Source of the DNA: Denitrificimonas caeni
GTDB taxonomy: Bacteria > Pseudomonadota > Gammaproteobacteria > Pseudomonadales > Pseudomonadaceae
DNA length: 64,000 nucleotides
Direction: 5' to 3'
Assembly: GCF_905120345.1 (NCBI RefSeq)
Contig: NZ_CAJHOA010000002.1
Span: 105,773-169,772 of the forward strand
How positions within the stretch are numbered: position 1 is the stretch's first letter; each line of letters starts with the position of its first letter. Shown here piece by piece: positions 42,889 to 52,675 of the stretch. Position numbers and translations under genes: made by a program. The notes under the pieces are model-generated. The model had not been told where the DNA came from and did no database searches. It was given only the letters and a program-made list of their open reading frames with translations.

Positions 42889-45352
42889 AATGCCCTGCCT
42901 TGGTCGACTTACTGACTACTTTACGCTTGCGGCTTTTACTTTTAGCTTTGCTTTTTTCTGCTGCATCGGCGCTTTTACCTTTAGCAGCTGGCTTAGCAGT
43001 GGCTGCAGGTTTTTTGCCGCCCGCTACTGGCTTAGCAGCGCTTTTACCACCTTTCGCTCTCGGTGCAGATACGGGGCGCTTATCGGTGTTTGCGCCAATC
43101 TGACTCATTTCAAAGTCAATTTTGCGCTCATCCAAATCAACCCGTGCCACTATCACTTCAACGCTATCGCCAAGGCGGAAGCTACGACCGCTGCGCTCAC
43201 CACTTAAACGGTGATGCAATGGATCAAAATGATAGTAATCGCCGGGCAAGGCAGTCACGTGCACTAAGCCTTCAACATAGATATCTGTCAGCTCAACAAA
43301 CAAACCAAAACCGGTCACCGCAGTCACTACACCAGCAAAGGTATCGCCAACCCGATCCAACATAAACTCACATTTGAGCCAAGTCACCACATCACGCGTG
43401 GCTTCATCCGCACGACGCTCTGTTAACGAGACTTCCACGCCGATCTGCTCTAAACGTGGCAAATCATAGGGATAAATACGCGCCTTCGGCATGCTGGTGG
43501 CACCGACACGCTGTACGTGCTCGGTTTCTTTACGCGAACGGATCACACTGCGCACCGCGCGGTGATTGAGTAAGTCAGCATAACGACGAATCGGCGAAGT
43601 AAAGTGGGTATAGGCTTCGTAATTGAGACCAAAGTGGCCGTTATTATCAGGGCTATACACTGCTTGACTTAAAGAACGCAGCATCACGGTCTGGATCAAC
43701 TGAAAGTCAGCCCGCTCACGCACTGTTTCCAGTAAAGCCAAGTAGTCTTTAGGGGTCGGATCGCCTTTGCCGCGATTCAAGGTCAAACCCAGTTCGGTTA
43801 AAAAACCACGCAGTTTTTCTAATTTTTCTGCCGGCGGACCATCATGCACACGGTACAAACCGGGCATATCGTGATCTTGCAGAAAGCTCGCCATCGCCAC
43901 GTTGGCACACAGCATGCATTCTTCAATCAACTTGTGTGCATCATTGCGCTCAGTCGGCAGAATCTCAGCAATTTTACGATCTTCGCCAAAAACAATATGC
44001 GTTTCACGGGTTTCAAAATCAATCGCACCGCGTGTTTGGCGCTGCTTTTGCAGAGCTTTATAAACGGCATACAATTCTTTAACGTGCGGCGCAACGTCTG
44101 CGTACTCCGTTAAAAACTGCTTACCCTCAGCACTGCGTGGACGCTCTAGCATGGCACTGACGGTATCGTAAGTTAAACGCGCATGTGACTGAATCACTGC
44201 TTCGTAAAACTGATAACCACTGATTTTTCCAGAGCGCGCTAAGGAAATCTCGCAGACCATCGCTAAACGATCAACATGCGGATTTAGCGAGCACAAACCA
44301 TTGGATAACTCCTCCGGCAGCATCGGAATCACCCGCTCCGGGAAGTACACTGAGTTACCACGCAACATCGCTTCAGCATCTAATGCAGAATCAACTTTGA
44401 CATAGTGGGAAACGTCAGCGATCGCCACAAGCAAACGCCAGCCACCGGCAACCGTTTGATTGGCAGCGGCACTGCGTGGTTCACAATAGACCGCATCATC
44501 AAAGTCACGCGCATCAGCACCGTCAATGGTGACAAAAGGCAAATGACGGAGATCAACCCGCTTCTCTTTGTCTTTTTCTTCGACTTCAGCTTTAAAACGC
44601 TTCGCTTCTTTAAGGACTGCATCGGGCCAGACATGCGGAATATCGTAATTACGCAGTGCCACCTCAATTTCCATACCTGGTGCCATATATTCACCCAGCA
44701 CTTCTACGATATTGCCTTGCGCCTGAAAACGCGCGGTGGGCCAGTGGGTAATTGCCACTTCCACCAACTGACCAATCTGCGCACCATTGGCACGACCGGG
44801 ACTGATCAGCACTTCCTGCTGCATTTTCTTGTTGTCAGGCAGGACAAAACCAATACCATTTTCTTCGTTATAGCGGCCGACAATCGACTCATGGGCACGC
44901 ACGACCACTTCCGCAATCGAACCTTCACGGCGACCACGCTTATCAAAACCCACCACGCGGGCTAAGGCACGATCACCATCAAACACCAAACGCATCTGCG
45001 TCGGGCTTAAAAACAAATCATCGCCGCCATCATCCGGGATTAAAAAACCAAAACCATCGCGGTGACCACTGACGCGGCCCACCACTAAGTCCAGCTTATC
45101 CACCGGCGCATAGGCACCACGACGGGTATACACTACTTGCGCATCACGCTCCATCGCACGCAAACGGCGACGTAACGCTTCAATATCTTCTTCTGTCGTT
45201 AGACCAAATTCCGCCGCGAGTTGCTCACGGGCTGCAGGCGCACCGCGCTCAGCCAAGTGATGTAAAATCAGCTCTCGGCTAGGAATTGGATTGTCGTATT
45301 TTTCCGCTTCGCGAGCGGCCTCTGGATCGAGGGATTGCCAATCGGCTGTCAA
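42881..45352 (-). CDS. rnr: Ribonuclease R
   Basis: An 823-residue 3'-5' exoribonuclease. It has an N-terminal helix-turn-helix, cold-shock domains, an RNB catalytic domain (TIDGADARDFDDAVYCE carries the catalytic Asp residues), an S1 domain (GFGLFVELTDIYVEGLVHV) and a Lys/Ala-rich C-terminal tail. Degrades structured RNA and defective rRNA. First gene of the rnr-rlmB pair. Confidence 0.97.
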   Translation of the reverse strand: MTADWQSLDPEAAREAEKYDNPIPSRELILHHLAERGAPAAREQLAAEFGLTTEEDIEALRRRLRAMERDAQVVYTRRGAYAPVDKLDLVVGRVSGHRDGFGFLIPDDGGDDLFLSPTQMRLVFDGDRALARVVGFDKRGRREGSIAEVVVRAHESIVGRYNEENGIGFVLPDNKKMQQEVLISPGRANGAQIGQLVEVAITHWPTARFQAQGNIVEVLGEYMAPGMEIEVALRNYDIPHVWPDAVLKEAKRFKAEVEEKDKEKRVDLRHLPFVTIDGADARDFDDAVYCEPRSAAANQTVAGGWRLLVAIADVSHYVKVDSALDAEAMLRGNSVYFPERVIPMLPEELSNGLCSLNPHVDRLAMVCEISLARSGKISGYQFYEAVIQSHARLTYDTVSAMLERPRSAEGKQFLTEYADVAPHVKELYAVYKALQKQRQTRGAIDFETRETHIVFGEDRKIAEILPTERNDAHKLIEECMLCANVAMASFLQDHDMPGLYRVHDGPPAEKLEKLRGFLTELGLTLNRGKGDPTPKDYLALLETVRERADFQLIQTVMLRSLSQAVYSPDNNGHFGLNYEAYTHFTSPIRRYADLLNHRAVRSVIRSRKETEHVQRVGATSMPKARIYPYDLPRLEQIGVEVSLTERRADEATRDVVTWLKCEFMLDRVGDTFAGVVTAVTGFGLFVELTDIYVEGLVHVTALPGDYYHFDPLHHRLSGERSGRSFRLGDSVEVIVARVDLDERKIDFEMSQIGANTDKRPVSAPRAKGGKSAAKPVAGGKKPAATAKPAAKGKSADAAEKSKAKSKSRKRKVVSKSTKAGHYE

Positions 45353-45547
45353 ATTGAATTCACCTTACTTATAAAAATAGATGGTGCCGAGAATAATTGT
45401 TCAGGTCACCGTACACACCCACTAATTTACCAGATTTTTTAGTGTAAAGGGGTTTACAAGATCTTTTATCGGCCGTATAGTTCGCGACCACAACGTTGCG
45501 TTATGCACGTTGTACCATGAAAACAAAGATGTTGTGGTGTTTTCAGT

Positions 45548-45634
45548 GCCCAGGTGGTGGAATTGGTAGACACGCTAGCTTCAGGTGCTAGTGCTCGCAA
45601 GGGCGTGGAAGTTCGAGTCTTCTTCTGGGCACCA
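45548..45634 (+). tRNA. tRNA-Leu (CAG)
   Basis: An 87-nt class II tRNA: acceptor GCCCAGG/TCTGGGC with encoded ACCA end, D loop, anticodon stem CTAGC/GCTAG with loop TTCAGGT (anticodon CAG), a long variable arm and T loop TTCGAGT. Confidence 0.95.
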
Positions 45635-45672
45635 TTTATATAGCAGTAAATAATTGATTGTTTGCTGACTTT

Positions 45673-45696
45673 AAAACCCGCTTAGGCGGGTTTTTT
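45673..45696 (+). terminator. Terminator after tRNA-Leu
   Basis: AAAACCCGC-TTAG-GCGGG followed by TTTTTT. Confidence 0.92.
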
Positions 45697-45705
45697 AATG
45701 CCTAC

Positions 45706-47022
45706 TCACTGACCAAGTGTATTACGCAACCCGCGCACTGCTGCGACAACTTGCATCGCACCCTCACGTATTTCAGCAATGGCTTCGCCCGCTTGATTGG
45801 CCAACTGCACACCTTGCTCTACCTTGACGCGGCTGGCCTGCATATTCGTCACCGCCGCTTGTGCCAACTCGTGATTTCTCTGTACCACATCAACAATTTC
45901 CAGAGTGGCTTGCGCGGTACGCCCAGCCAGATTGCGAACCTCATCGGCAACCACGGCAAAGCCGCGGCCTTGCTCTCCAGCACGCGCCGCTTCGATAGCA
46001 GCATTTAAGGCCAGTAGATTGGTTTGATCGGCAATCGCCTTAATGGTTTGCACAATCTTTCTGATATGTTCCGACTGCTGACTGACCGCTACAATACTCT
46101 GCGCCGCCTCACTCAACTCACCTGCAATACCCTGCACAACTTCAGCAGTACTATGGACGATTTGCGCACCGTTCTGTGCATCAGTATTGGTTTTTTCCGA
46201 GATATCATACGCCAGTAACGCAGCTTGCAACTCAGCCTGCTGCTGTTCAACTTGAGCGGTGATATCGCTAGCAAACTTAATAATTTTAACCAGTCGACCT
46301 TGCTCGTCAAAAACAGGGTTATATGTGGCATGCAGCCACATTATGCGTCCCGATCTGTGCAAACGAATATAACGTCCAGTGAAGAACTCACCTTTATTGA
46401 GACGCTGCCAAAACTGCTGGTAATCATTTGACTGCGTATATTGTGTACGGCAAAGCATACGATGATGCTTGCCTTTAATCTCATCAAGACGATAGCCCAT
46501 GGTGTTTAAAAAATTATCGTTGGCGCTGATGATCTCACCCGCAAGCGTAAACTCAATGACCGCCATAGAGCGATTAAGTGCTGCAATAATGCTGCGCTCA
46601 GCCAACTCTGAACGCACCTGCTGGGTCACATTGGTTGCGAGCTTGAGCACACTGGTGACATTACCCTGCTCATCTCGAATGGGGTTGTAACTGGCTTCGA
46701 GCCAAATCTCTTGTTGGTTTTTATCGAGGCGTAAAAACCGACCTTGAATACATTCACCTGCAGCCAAACGCGCCCAAAAACTTTTATACGCGTGACTGGC
46801 AAGATCACTGGGCTGGCAAAACATGCGATGATTTTTCTCGGTAATTTCCGCCAAACGATAGCCTGTTACTGCTAGAAAATTAGCATTAGCAAACAAAATT
46901 GTGCCATCCGGCTTGAACTCGATAAGCGCGGCAGCTTTATCAATAGCACTATATTTTTCTTCATATTGACGCAGTTTGTTTTGGCAACTGGCTAATACTT
47001 GCTTAATCGCTTGATTGAACAT
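45706..47022 (-). CDS. bdlA: BdlA-like chemoreceptor with two PAS domains
   Basis: A 438-residue soluble methyl-accepting protein. It has two PAS domains, each with a PAC-type end (about 25-140 and 145-265; shared motifs [10 protein letters not shown] / [10 protein letters not shown] and HRMFC / HRMLC), then an MCP signalling domain with the hairpin tip [34 protein letters not shown]. This is the layout of P. aeruginosa BdlA (biofilm dispersion) and related receptors. ATG 47022 (after CGAGGTG) is preferred; an upstream start would add a hydrophobic segment. No chemotaxis genes nearby. Confidence 0.85.
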   Translation of the reverse strand: MFNQAIKQVLASCQNKLRQYEEKYSAIDKAAALIEFKPDGTILFANANFLAVTGYRLAEITEKNHRMFCQPSDLASHAYKSFWARLAAGECIQGRFLRLDKNQQEIWLEASYNPIRDEQGNVTSVLKLATNVTQQVRSELAERSIIAALNRSMAVIEFTLAGEIISANDNFLNTMGYRLDEIKGKHHRMLCRTQYTQSNDYQQFWQRLNKGEFFTGRYIRLHRSGRIMWLHATYNPVFDEQGRLVKIIKFASDITAQVEQQQAELQAALLAYDISEKTNTDAQNGAQIVHSTAEVVQGIAGELSEAAQSIVAVSQQSEHIRKIVQTIKAIADQTNLLALNAAIEAARAGEQGRGFAVVADEVRNLAGRTAQATLEIVDVVQRNHELAQAAVTNMQASRVKVEQGVQLANQAGEAIAEIREGAMQVVAAVRGLRNTLGQ

Positions 47023-47404
47023 AACACCTCGCAGCACAGTTTTGAGAATACAGCCCGCTTTAGCTATACATAAACCTGTGCAAAATACTGTACATATAAT
47101 TATACATAGTAAAACGAAGGCAATAAAAAAGATAGCCACAGGCCGCATAAGACGATGATGCTAACTCAACGACAAAAGCCCGACACACTGATCCCGCAGG
47201 CATAGCTATGCCTTAAAGGTATCAATAAAAACACAGTATGACAGAAGGGATATTTGCTAAAAGACTACCGCAACCCGAGCACGGACGTAACGCCGGCCAA
47301 GAGCATGCTCAACCGTGACAAACCTTACTGTATGGCGTAGCCGAACTACCACAGCAGCGTAGCCAGATGTTATTCGCTACAGTCAAGTGTCTGCGCAGCT
47401 GCCA
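47023..47404. other. Gene-free stretch upstream of the chemoreceptor
   Basis: 382 bp without a gene. One 14-bp palindrome (GGCATAGCTATGCC, 47199-47212) is the only structure I see. Confidence 0.5.
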
Positions 47405-47812
47405 TCAATTCGCAAACACAGCCCGCACGATCAGCTGCGCAACAATAAATGCAGCGCTGATCAACGCTGCCAACCACAGCGACACCGCGGCCTGATACCA
47501 ACCGCTGCGTTTGGACTCAAGCTGCAAAATAAAGACAATAAAGCTCACAGCAAACAGCGCAGCCACGTACGGCATAATAAAGGGCAATATGTCTGGGTTA
47601 ACCACGCGGGCCACATAACTGGGTACCGACGCTAGCAGAAAGACGATGCCAGAAATACCTGTTACTTGCAGCATGCTCAGCCAAGGACGAGCAATGCGCC
47701 TATCAGGCTTGTTGGCAAACAGGGTTAAGAGTAAAGCACCGGCGAGAAAAATATAAACCAGTGTTGCACAGCTCCACAGCAGTGATTCAAGAGAAATGGC
47801 CAAGAGTTGCAT
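47405..47812 (-). CDS. Uncharacterised four-helix membrane protein
   Basis: A 135-residue protein with four hydrophobic segments (about 12-32, 46-66, 75-97, 107-130). No motif I recognise. Single gene between intergenic regions. Confidence 0.65.
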   Translation of the reverse strand: MQLLAISLESLLWSCATLVYIFLAGALLLTLFANKPDRRIARPWLSMLQVTGISGIVFLLASVPSYVARVVNPDILPFIMPYVAALFAVSFIVFILQLESKRSGWYQAAVSLWLAALISAAFIVAQLIVRAVFAN

Positions 47813-47969
47813 CCTTTAAGAAATAAATGGTTGGCGCTGACACGCCAAAGTTCAGCACAAAATCATCCGTGCGGTCCTTTAGAGCCGTTAAGACAAACCG
47901 CTGCGCAGTATAACGGGCATACTTATGAAACACATGCTCTATCCGTTAATCACTGGCGTATCAGCTATG

Positions 47970-48749
47970 CTATAACGCAGACCATGAGTTCAATGCCTGC
48001 CAGATTAAACGCAGTGCCAAGAGCGTCAACAAAATATTAAATATCTGCGCAAAACGCTGATCTGACGTTTTCAGCAGTACCTTAAGGCCCAGCTTAGTCC
48101 CGACTACACCCGCCAGTACCATCGCTAAAGCCAGTCCGAGCCATTCATGAAAGACAAAACCTGCGGCGCTATACACCAAGGCTTTCGGTGCATGCTGCAG
48201 CGTCATCGCTGCGGCAAAGGTTGCTACTGTCGCTTGTCGATCGCCCTGCTGTTGCCGTTTAATAAACGCAGCCACCAACGGCCCAGTGGCACCCACAAAA
48301 TGACTTAATAAGGTGGTGATTATCGCCGCCACAAAAGTACCTAACGCGCGCGTGGCGACTTGCGGCACCGGCGGCCCCCAGCACAGCAAGAGAATAAATC
48401 CAGCAATACTCAACTGCAGCAACCAAGACGGCAGCTCTATCAGCAAAACACTGGCTAATAGCGCGCCAACCAAGACACCTGGGGCAAACCAATACAAAGA
48501 AGACCAACGGATATGCGGCGCAGTAAAAACCGCACGGTTCGCATTCGAGCCCAGCTGCACCAAGCCATGTAACGGAATCACTGCCGCGGCAGGCAGCAGC
48601 ATACTGAGAATTGCCAGCAGCAACACACCACCGCCAATCCCCAGTGCCGCAGTCATCGCCGACGTCAGAGCGGCCATGGCAATCAACACCAGTACCGCCC
48701 AAACGGGCAGCCCAGCCGGCACAAACCACTCGAGCACCGCCTCCATCAA
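47970..48749 (-). CDS. TauE/SafE-family membrane exporter
   Basis: A 259-residue protein with about eight hydrophobic segments in two similar halves. Family features are GIGGGVLLLAILSMLLPAAAVIPLHGLVQLGSN and the second-half FVGATGPLVAAF. The family exports or imports sulfite, sulfoacetate or other sulfonates; the substrate cannot be assigned. Confidence 0.88.
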   Translation of the reverse strand: MMEAVLEWFVPAGLPVWAVLVLIAMAALTSAMTAALGIGGGVLLLAILSMLLPAAAVIPLHGLVQLGSNANRAVFTAPHIRWSSLYWFAPGVLVGALLASVLLIELPSWLLQLSIAGFILLLCWGPPVPQVATRALGTFVAAIITTLLSHFVGATGPLVAAFIKRQQQGDRQATVATFAAAMTLQHAPKALVYSAAGFVFHEWLGLALAMVLAGVVGTKLGLKVLLKTSDQRFAQIFNILLTLLALRLIWQALNSWSAL

Positions 48750-48794
48750 CCACTCCTCGCTATCACCTACACCATCAACTCTTCAGCAGGCGCC

Positions 48795-50285
48795 TTAGTG
48801 TTTATCGTTGTGAAAAGCCTTATCGGCCTCAGCAAAACGTGTGATCATCGCTGTACTGGGGCCCTTACCCAAGATACTGACCCAATAAATCGCTAGCGTG
48901 GCAAAAACGAAGCCGGGAATGATTTCATACAAATCAATGCCACTGTATTGCTTCCACAGCACCACAGTAAAGGCACCGACCAACATACCAGCCAGCGCAC
49001 CATTGCGTGTCATTCCGCGCCACGTTACCGAAAGCAAGACCACAGGCCCAAACGCAGCGCCAAAGCCTGCCCATGCATAGGACACCAGATCCAATACTTT
49101 ACTGTTCTGATCTGAAGCTAAATAAATCGCCAATAACGCGATCAACAATACCATTGAGCGCCCCACCCAAACCAACTCTTGCTGCGAAGCATTTTTACGC
49201 AGAAAACCTTTATAAAAATCTTCAGTAATGGCACTGGAACTCACCAACAACTGACAGCTTAAGGTACTCATCACTGCAGCCAAGACACCGGCCAAAATAA
49301 CCCCAGCGACCCATGGATTAAACAATAACTTAGCCAACTCCATAAACACTCGCTCGCTATTACCCTCCACCGCACTGGCCAGCTCTGGATGCTGAGCAAA
49401 ATAGGCTATACCAAAGAAACCCACTGCCACCGCACCGCCTAAGGTGAGAATCATCCACGCGATACTGATCCGGCGTGCATTCGGAATACTCGCCGATGAT
49501 TTTGCTGCCATAAAGCGCACGAGGATATGCGGCTGACCAAAGTAACCTAAGCCCCAACCCAGTAACGAGATAATTGCCATAAACGATAAGCCATGGAACA
49601 TATTAAAGGCAGCCGGATTAACCCGCTCAATCGTCTCCAGTGCCGCACCCATATCACCCAGCGCCAGAATCACAAAGATCGGCGTAATCAGCAGTGCAAA
49701 AATCATCAAGGTCGCCTGCACGGTATCGGTCCAACTCACCGCCAAGAAGCCACCAATAAACACATACAAAACGGTTGCCGCCGCACCAACCCATAGCGCA
49801 ACGTCATAATCCAAAGCAAAGGTGCTTTCAAATAAGCGTGCTGCAGCGACCACACCTGAGGCGCAATACAGGGTGAAGAACAGCAAAATAATCGCGGCTG
49901 AAATAATCCGCAAAAGACGGCTGTTATCTTCAAAGCGATGGGTAAAGTAATCCGGCAAGGTTAAGGCATTATTATTGTATTCAGTGTGTACGCGCAGACG
50001 ACCGGCGACAAATAACCAGTTAATCCACGCACCAATGACCAAACCAATGGCAATCCAGCTCTCGGATAGACCGGCAACAAAAATCGCACCGGGTAACCCC
50101 ATCAACAACCAGCCACTCATATCTGACGCACCCGCTGACATTGCGGTAACAAAGCTACCCAGACTGCGGCCACCTAAAATATAGTCAGAAAAGTTCTTAG
50201 TGGAACGCCAAGCCCAGAGGCCAATGCCCAACATTACTGCGATGTAGACTGCAAATGTCACCAGTGTTGGTGTTGATACACCCAT
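48795..50285 (-). CDS. putP: PutP-type sodium/proline symporter
   Basis: A 496-residue sodium:solute symporter. The N-terminal FSDYILGGRSLGSFVTAMSAGASDMSGWLLMGLPG matches PutP closely, including the Na+-binding region. RVHTEYNNNALTLPDYFTHRFED and GYFGQPHILVRFMA are also conserved. ATG 50285 fits the family N-terminus better than an upstream ATG. putA is not in the window. Confidence 0.93.
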   Translation of the reverse strand: MGVSTPTLVTFAVYIAVMLGIGLWAWRSTKNFSDYILGGRSLGSFVTAMSAGASDMSGWLLMGLPGAIFVAGLSESWIAIGLVIGAWINWLFVAGRLRVHTEYNNNALTLPDYFTHRFEDNSRLLRIISAAIILLFFTLYCASGVVAAARLFESTFALDYDVALWVGAAATVLYVFIGGFLAVSWTDTVQATLMIFALLITPIFVILALGDMGAALETIERVNPAAFNMFHGLSFMAIISLLGWGLGYFGQPHILVRFMAAKSSASIPNARRISIAWMILTLGGAVAVGFFGIAYFAQHPELASAVEGNSERVFMELAKLLFNPWVAGVILAGVLAAVMSTLSCQLLVSSSAITEDFYKGFLRKNASQQELVWVGRSMVLLIALLAIYLASDQNSKVLDLVSYAWAGFGAAFGPVVLLSVTWRGMTRNGALAGMLVGAFTVVLWKQYSGIDLYEIIPGFVFATLAIYWVSILGKGPSTAMITRFAEADKAFHNDKH

Positions 50286-50402
50286 AAAAACCGCCCTCAG
50301 TATGCGCCATACCGCACAATATTTGCCTTTAAACAGCAAGGTTATGCAGCGGCTTCACTTAGTTATAAAATAAAAAGGCGCAGTTTAACGTGTTAAAGCT
50401 GA

Positions 50403-51110
50403 TTATGGCAGAGGCGCGAGTGATGACTGAATAATCTGCTGTCGAGCGCAGTCAATATGTCCGTCTTTTAAGCACAGGGTCTCATCGGAAAAAGCCTTTA
50501 CATCATCCACATCGTGAGTAATTAAAATCAGTGGCACGGCCAAACGCTCTTGTAATTCACGCAGTTCTTTACGCATATGAATACGCAAATCAGGATCCAA
50601 TGCAGAAAAAGGCTCATCCAACAATAAGGCTCGCGGCTGAGTCACCAAAGCGCGAGCTAAAGCAGTGCGCTGACGTTGCCCACCAGAAAGCTCATGCGGC
50701 TTTTGCTCTTGCACCGATTCTAAGCCAAAATTTTCCAACCAATAATCGACAGTCTCACTGGCCATTTGCGGGCGCGGATTAAACAGGCCACGGCGTAAGC
50801 CAAAGGCAATATTCTGGCGTACGTTCAGATGCGGAAACAAAGCATAGTTTTGAAATAAAAAAGCCACTTGGCGTTGCTGCGCCGTTAAGTTGATCCCTTG
50901 CTGCTGATCAAACAAGGTGCGTCCTGCCAGTTTTAAATAGCCACTGTCGGGCGTCAGCAAGCCAGCGATCATCTGCAGCAGCAAACTCTTACCAGACCCA
51001 GAGGGCCCAAGAATCACTAGACGATTGCCGTGTGAAACATAATTTAGCTGCAGGTGAAACTCACGCTGACCTGAACGCATGGTTTTGCTGATATCTAAAT
51101 CCAATAACAT
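50403..51110 (-). CDS. modC: ModC molybdate ABC ATPase, short form without TOBE domain
   Basis: A 235-residue ATP-binding subunit: Walker A GPSGSGKS, Q-loop FLFQNYALFPHL, signature LSGGQRQRTALARAL and Walker B LLLDEPFSALD. Usual ModC proteins have about 350 residues with a C-terminal molybdate-binding TOBE domain; this one ends after the ATPase domain, so the regulatory part is absent. It lies 4 bp from modB, and position after modAB supports molybdate import. Confidence 0.9.
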   Translation of the reverse strand: MLLDLDISKTMRSGQREFHLQLNYVSHGNRLVILGPSGSGKSLLLQMIAGLLTPDSGYLKLAGRTLFDQQQGINLTAQQRQVAFLFQNYALFPHLNVRQNIAFGLRRGLFNPRPQMASETVDYWLENFGLESVQEQKPHELSGGQRQRTALARALVTQPRALLLDEPFSALDPDLRIHMRKELRELQERLAVPLILITHDVDDVKAFSDETLCLKDGHIDCARQQIIQSSLAPLP

Positions 51111-51114
51111 GCGC

Positions 51115-51792
51115 TTACCTTCTCCGCTCAGCCACGCGCCCTGGGGCTAAGCGGCTGGCCGTTAATAACACCACAACACAGACCACTGAGGTGATCAGCA
51201 CCAACATATTGGCGGTGTCATCCTTACCGGCCTGCACTGCTTCATACACCGCAATCGATAGCGTTTGGGTTTTCCCTGGAATACTGCCAGCCACCATTAA
51301 AGTTGCCCCGAACTCACCCAGAGCTCGCGCAAAAGCCAGCAAAACACCTGCCAAAATACCGCGCCAAGCCAGTGGTAAAGTGACTCGAAAGAAAATACTA
51401 ATCTCCGACACTCCCAGCACACGTGCAGCTTGCTCTAACTCGGCATCGACCGATTCAAAAGCAGCACGCGCCGGCTTAAACACCAATGGAAAAGCGACAA
51501 CTGTTGCGGCAATGACGGCCCCCTGCCAGGTAAAAATCAGATTGATGCCAAAGCTCTCGTACAACCATGAACCAAAGGCGCTTCTACGTCCGACTAAGAC
51601 CAGTAAGTAGTAACCCAATACCGTTGGCGGCATCACCATCGGCAAAGTCAGTAAGGTATCCAGTAAGTCACGACCAAAGAAACGTGTACGCGCTAAAAAA
51701 TAGCCGACGCTAATGCCCAGCACAATATTCAAAACCGTCGCCCAACCTGCCACTTTAAGTGACAGGCTCAAGGCAATCCAAACCGCATCCAT
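51115..51792 (-). CDS. modB: ModB molybdate ABC permease
   Basis: A 225-residue permease with five to six membrane helices and the EAA loop (ELEQAARVLGVSEISIFFRVTLPLAWRGI). FARALGEFGATLMVAGSIPGKTQTL is a characteristic ModB/CysT stretch. Between modA and modC. Confidence 0.95.
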   Translation of the reverse strand: MDAVWIALSLSLKVAGWATVLNIVLGISVGYFLARTRFFGRDLLDTLLTLPMVMPPTVLGYYLLVLVGRRSAFGSWLYESFGINLIFTWQGAVIAATVVAFPLVFKPARAAFESVDAELEQAARVLGVSEISIFFRVTLPLAWRGILAGVLLAFARALGEFGATLMVAGSIPGKTQTLSIAVYEAVQAGKDDTANMLVLITSVVCVVVLLTASRLAPGRVAERRR

Positions 51793-51807
51793 TATCGGCA
51801 GTGCCTC

Positions 51808-52563
51808 TTAAGGCTGACTAAAACCATAGCCCTTAAGCACCGCTTGGCTTTGCTGATTAAGAACAAAATCAATAAATTGTTGGCTGACCGCTTTTGCGCT
51901 GCCTTCGGCAGTGACCGCAATCGGATAACTGACGACAATGTTTAACGGAACAGTAAACTGCACTTTGACTTTATCCGCCATAATCGCAGCATCAGTGGCG
52001 TAAACAAAGCCGGCATCGACCTCATCACGCGCGACATAATCTAATGATTGACGGACGTTTTGCGTGTTAATCATTTTATCAGCCAGCACAGCCCATAAAT
52101 TGCTATCTAGCAACGCTTGCTTGCTGTATCGCCCGACCGGCACGCTTTCCGGATTACTGATCGCCAGACGCTGCAAGGCTGTTTGCTGTAAGTCCTCTAC
52201 TGCTTTTAACTCTAGCGTACTGTCGACTGGGGTAATCACCACTAAAGTGTTACGCACAAAATCTTTGCGACTGGCCTCATTGAGCAGACCTTGAGTCTGC
52301 GCTTTATCCATGGTTTCTTGGTCTGCTGAAGCAAACACATCAACTGGAGCACCCTTGGCAATTTGCTGGAGCAACTCACCCGAGCCGGCAAAGTTAAGCA
52401 GTACTTTATGCTCAGGATATTCAGCCTCAAAGTTTAGCGCTATATCCTTAAAAGCATTGGTCAAGCTGGCGGCAGCCGACACGGTCACCTCAGCCGAAAA
52501 GACGCTGATTGAGGTCGTAAGTACTGCCACAGTCACTAGGTTCTTCAAAGCCATTTTCAACAT
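51808..52563 (-). CDS. modA: ModA molybdate-binding periplasmic protein
   Basis: A 251-residue secreted protein with a signal peptide (about 1-24). Oxyanion-site features are AAASLTNAF, FAGSGELLQQI, ADQETMD and VDAGFVYATDA. First gene of modABC, with a ModE-like palindrome 22 bp before the start. Confidence 0.95.
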   Translation of the reverse strand: MLKMALKNLVTVAVLTTSISVFSAEVTVSAAASLTNAFKDIALNFEAEYPEHKVLLNFAGSGELLQQIAKGAPVDVFASADQETMDKAQTQGLLNEASRKDFVRNTLVVITPVDSTLELKAVEDLQQTALQRLAISNPESVPVGRYSKQALLDSNLWAVLADKMINTQNVRQSLDYVARDEVDAGFVYATDAAIMADKVKVQFTVPLNIVVSYPIAVTAEGSAKAVSQQFIDFVLNQQSQAVLKGYGFSQP

Positions 52564-52584
52564 AATGCACCCTATACAGTTAAT

Positions 52585-52612
52585 AGCGTTATATACAGAA
52601 AACTATAGCGCT
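52585..52612. promoter_or_regulatory. ModE-like operator upstream of modA
   Basis: AGCGTTATA-N10-TATAGCGCT, with 9-bp arms and one mismatch, fits the ModE-type palindrome (CGTTATAT...). It overlaps the probable promoter, consistent with molybdate-dependent repression of modABC. Confidence 0.7.
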
Positions 52613-52675
52613 TTATAACTGATTTTAATAGCTAAACCTTAAGTCTGCAGCAACCCCCGACTCGCGATGAGGATG

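Noticed and set aside
48259-48753. 164-codon Cys/Gly-rich frame
   Set aside because: It is an alternative frame of the TauE-type gene on the same strand.
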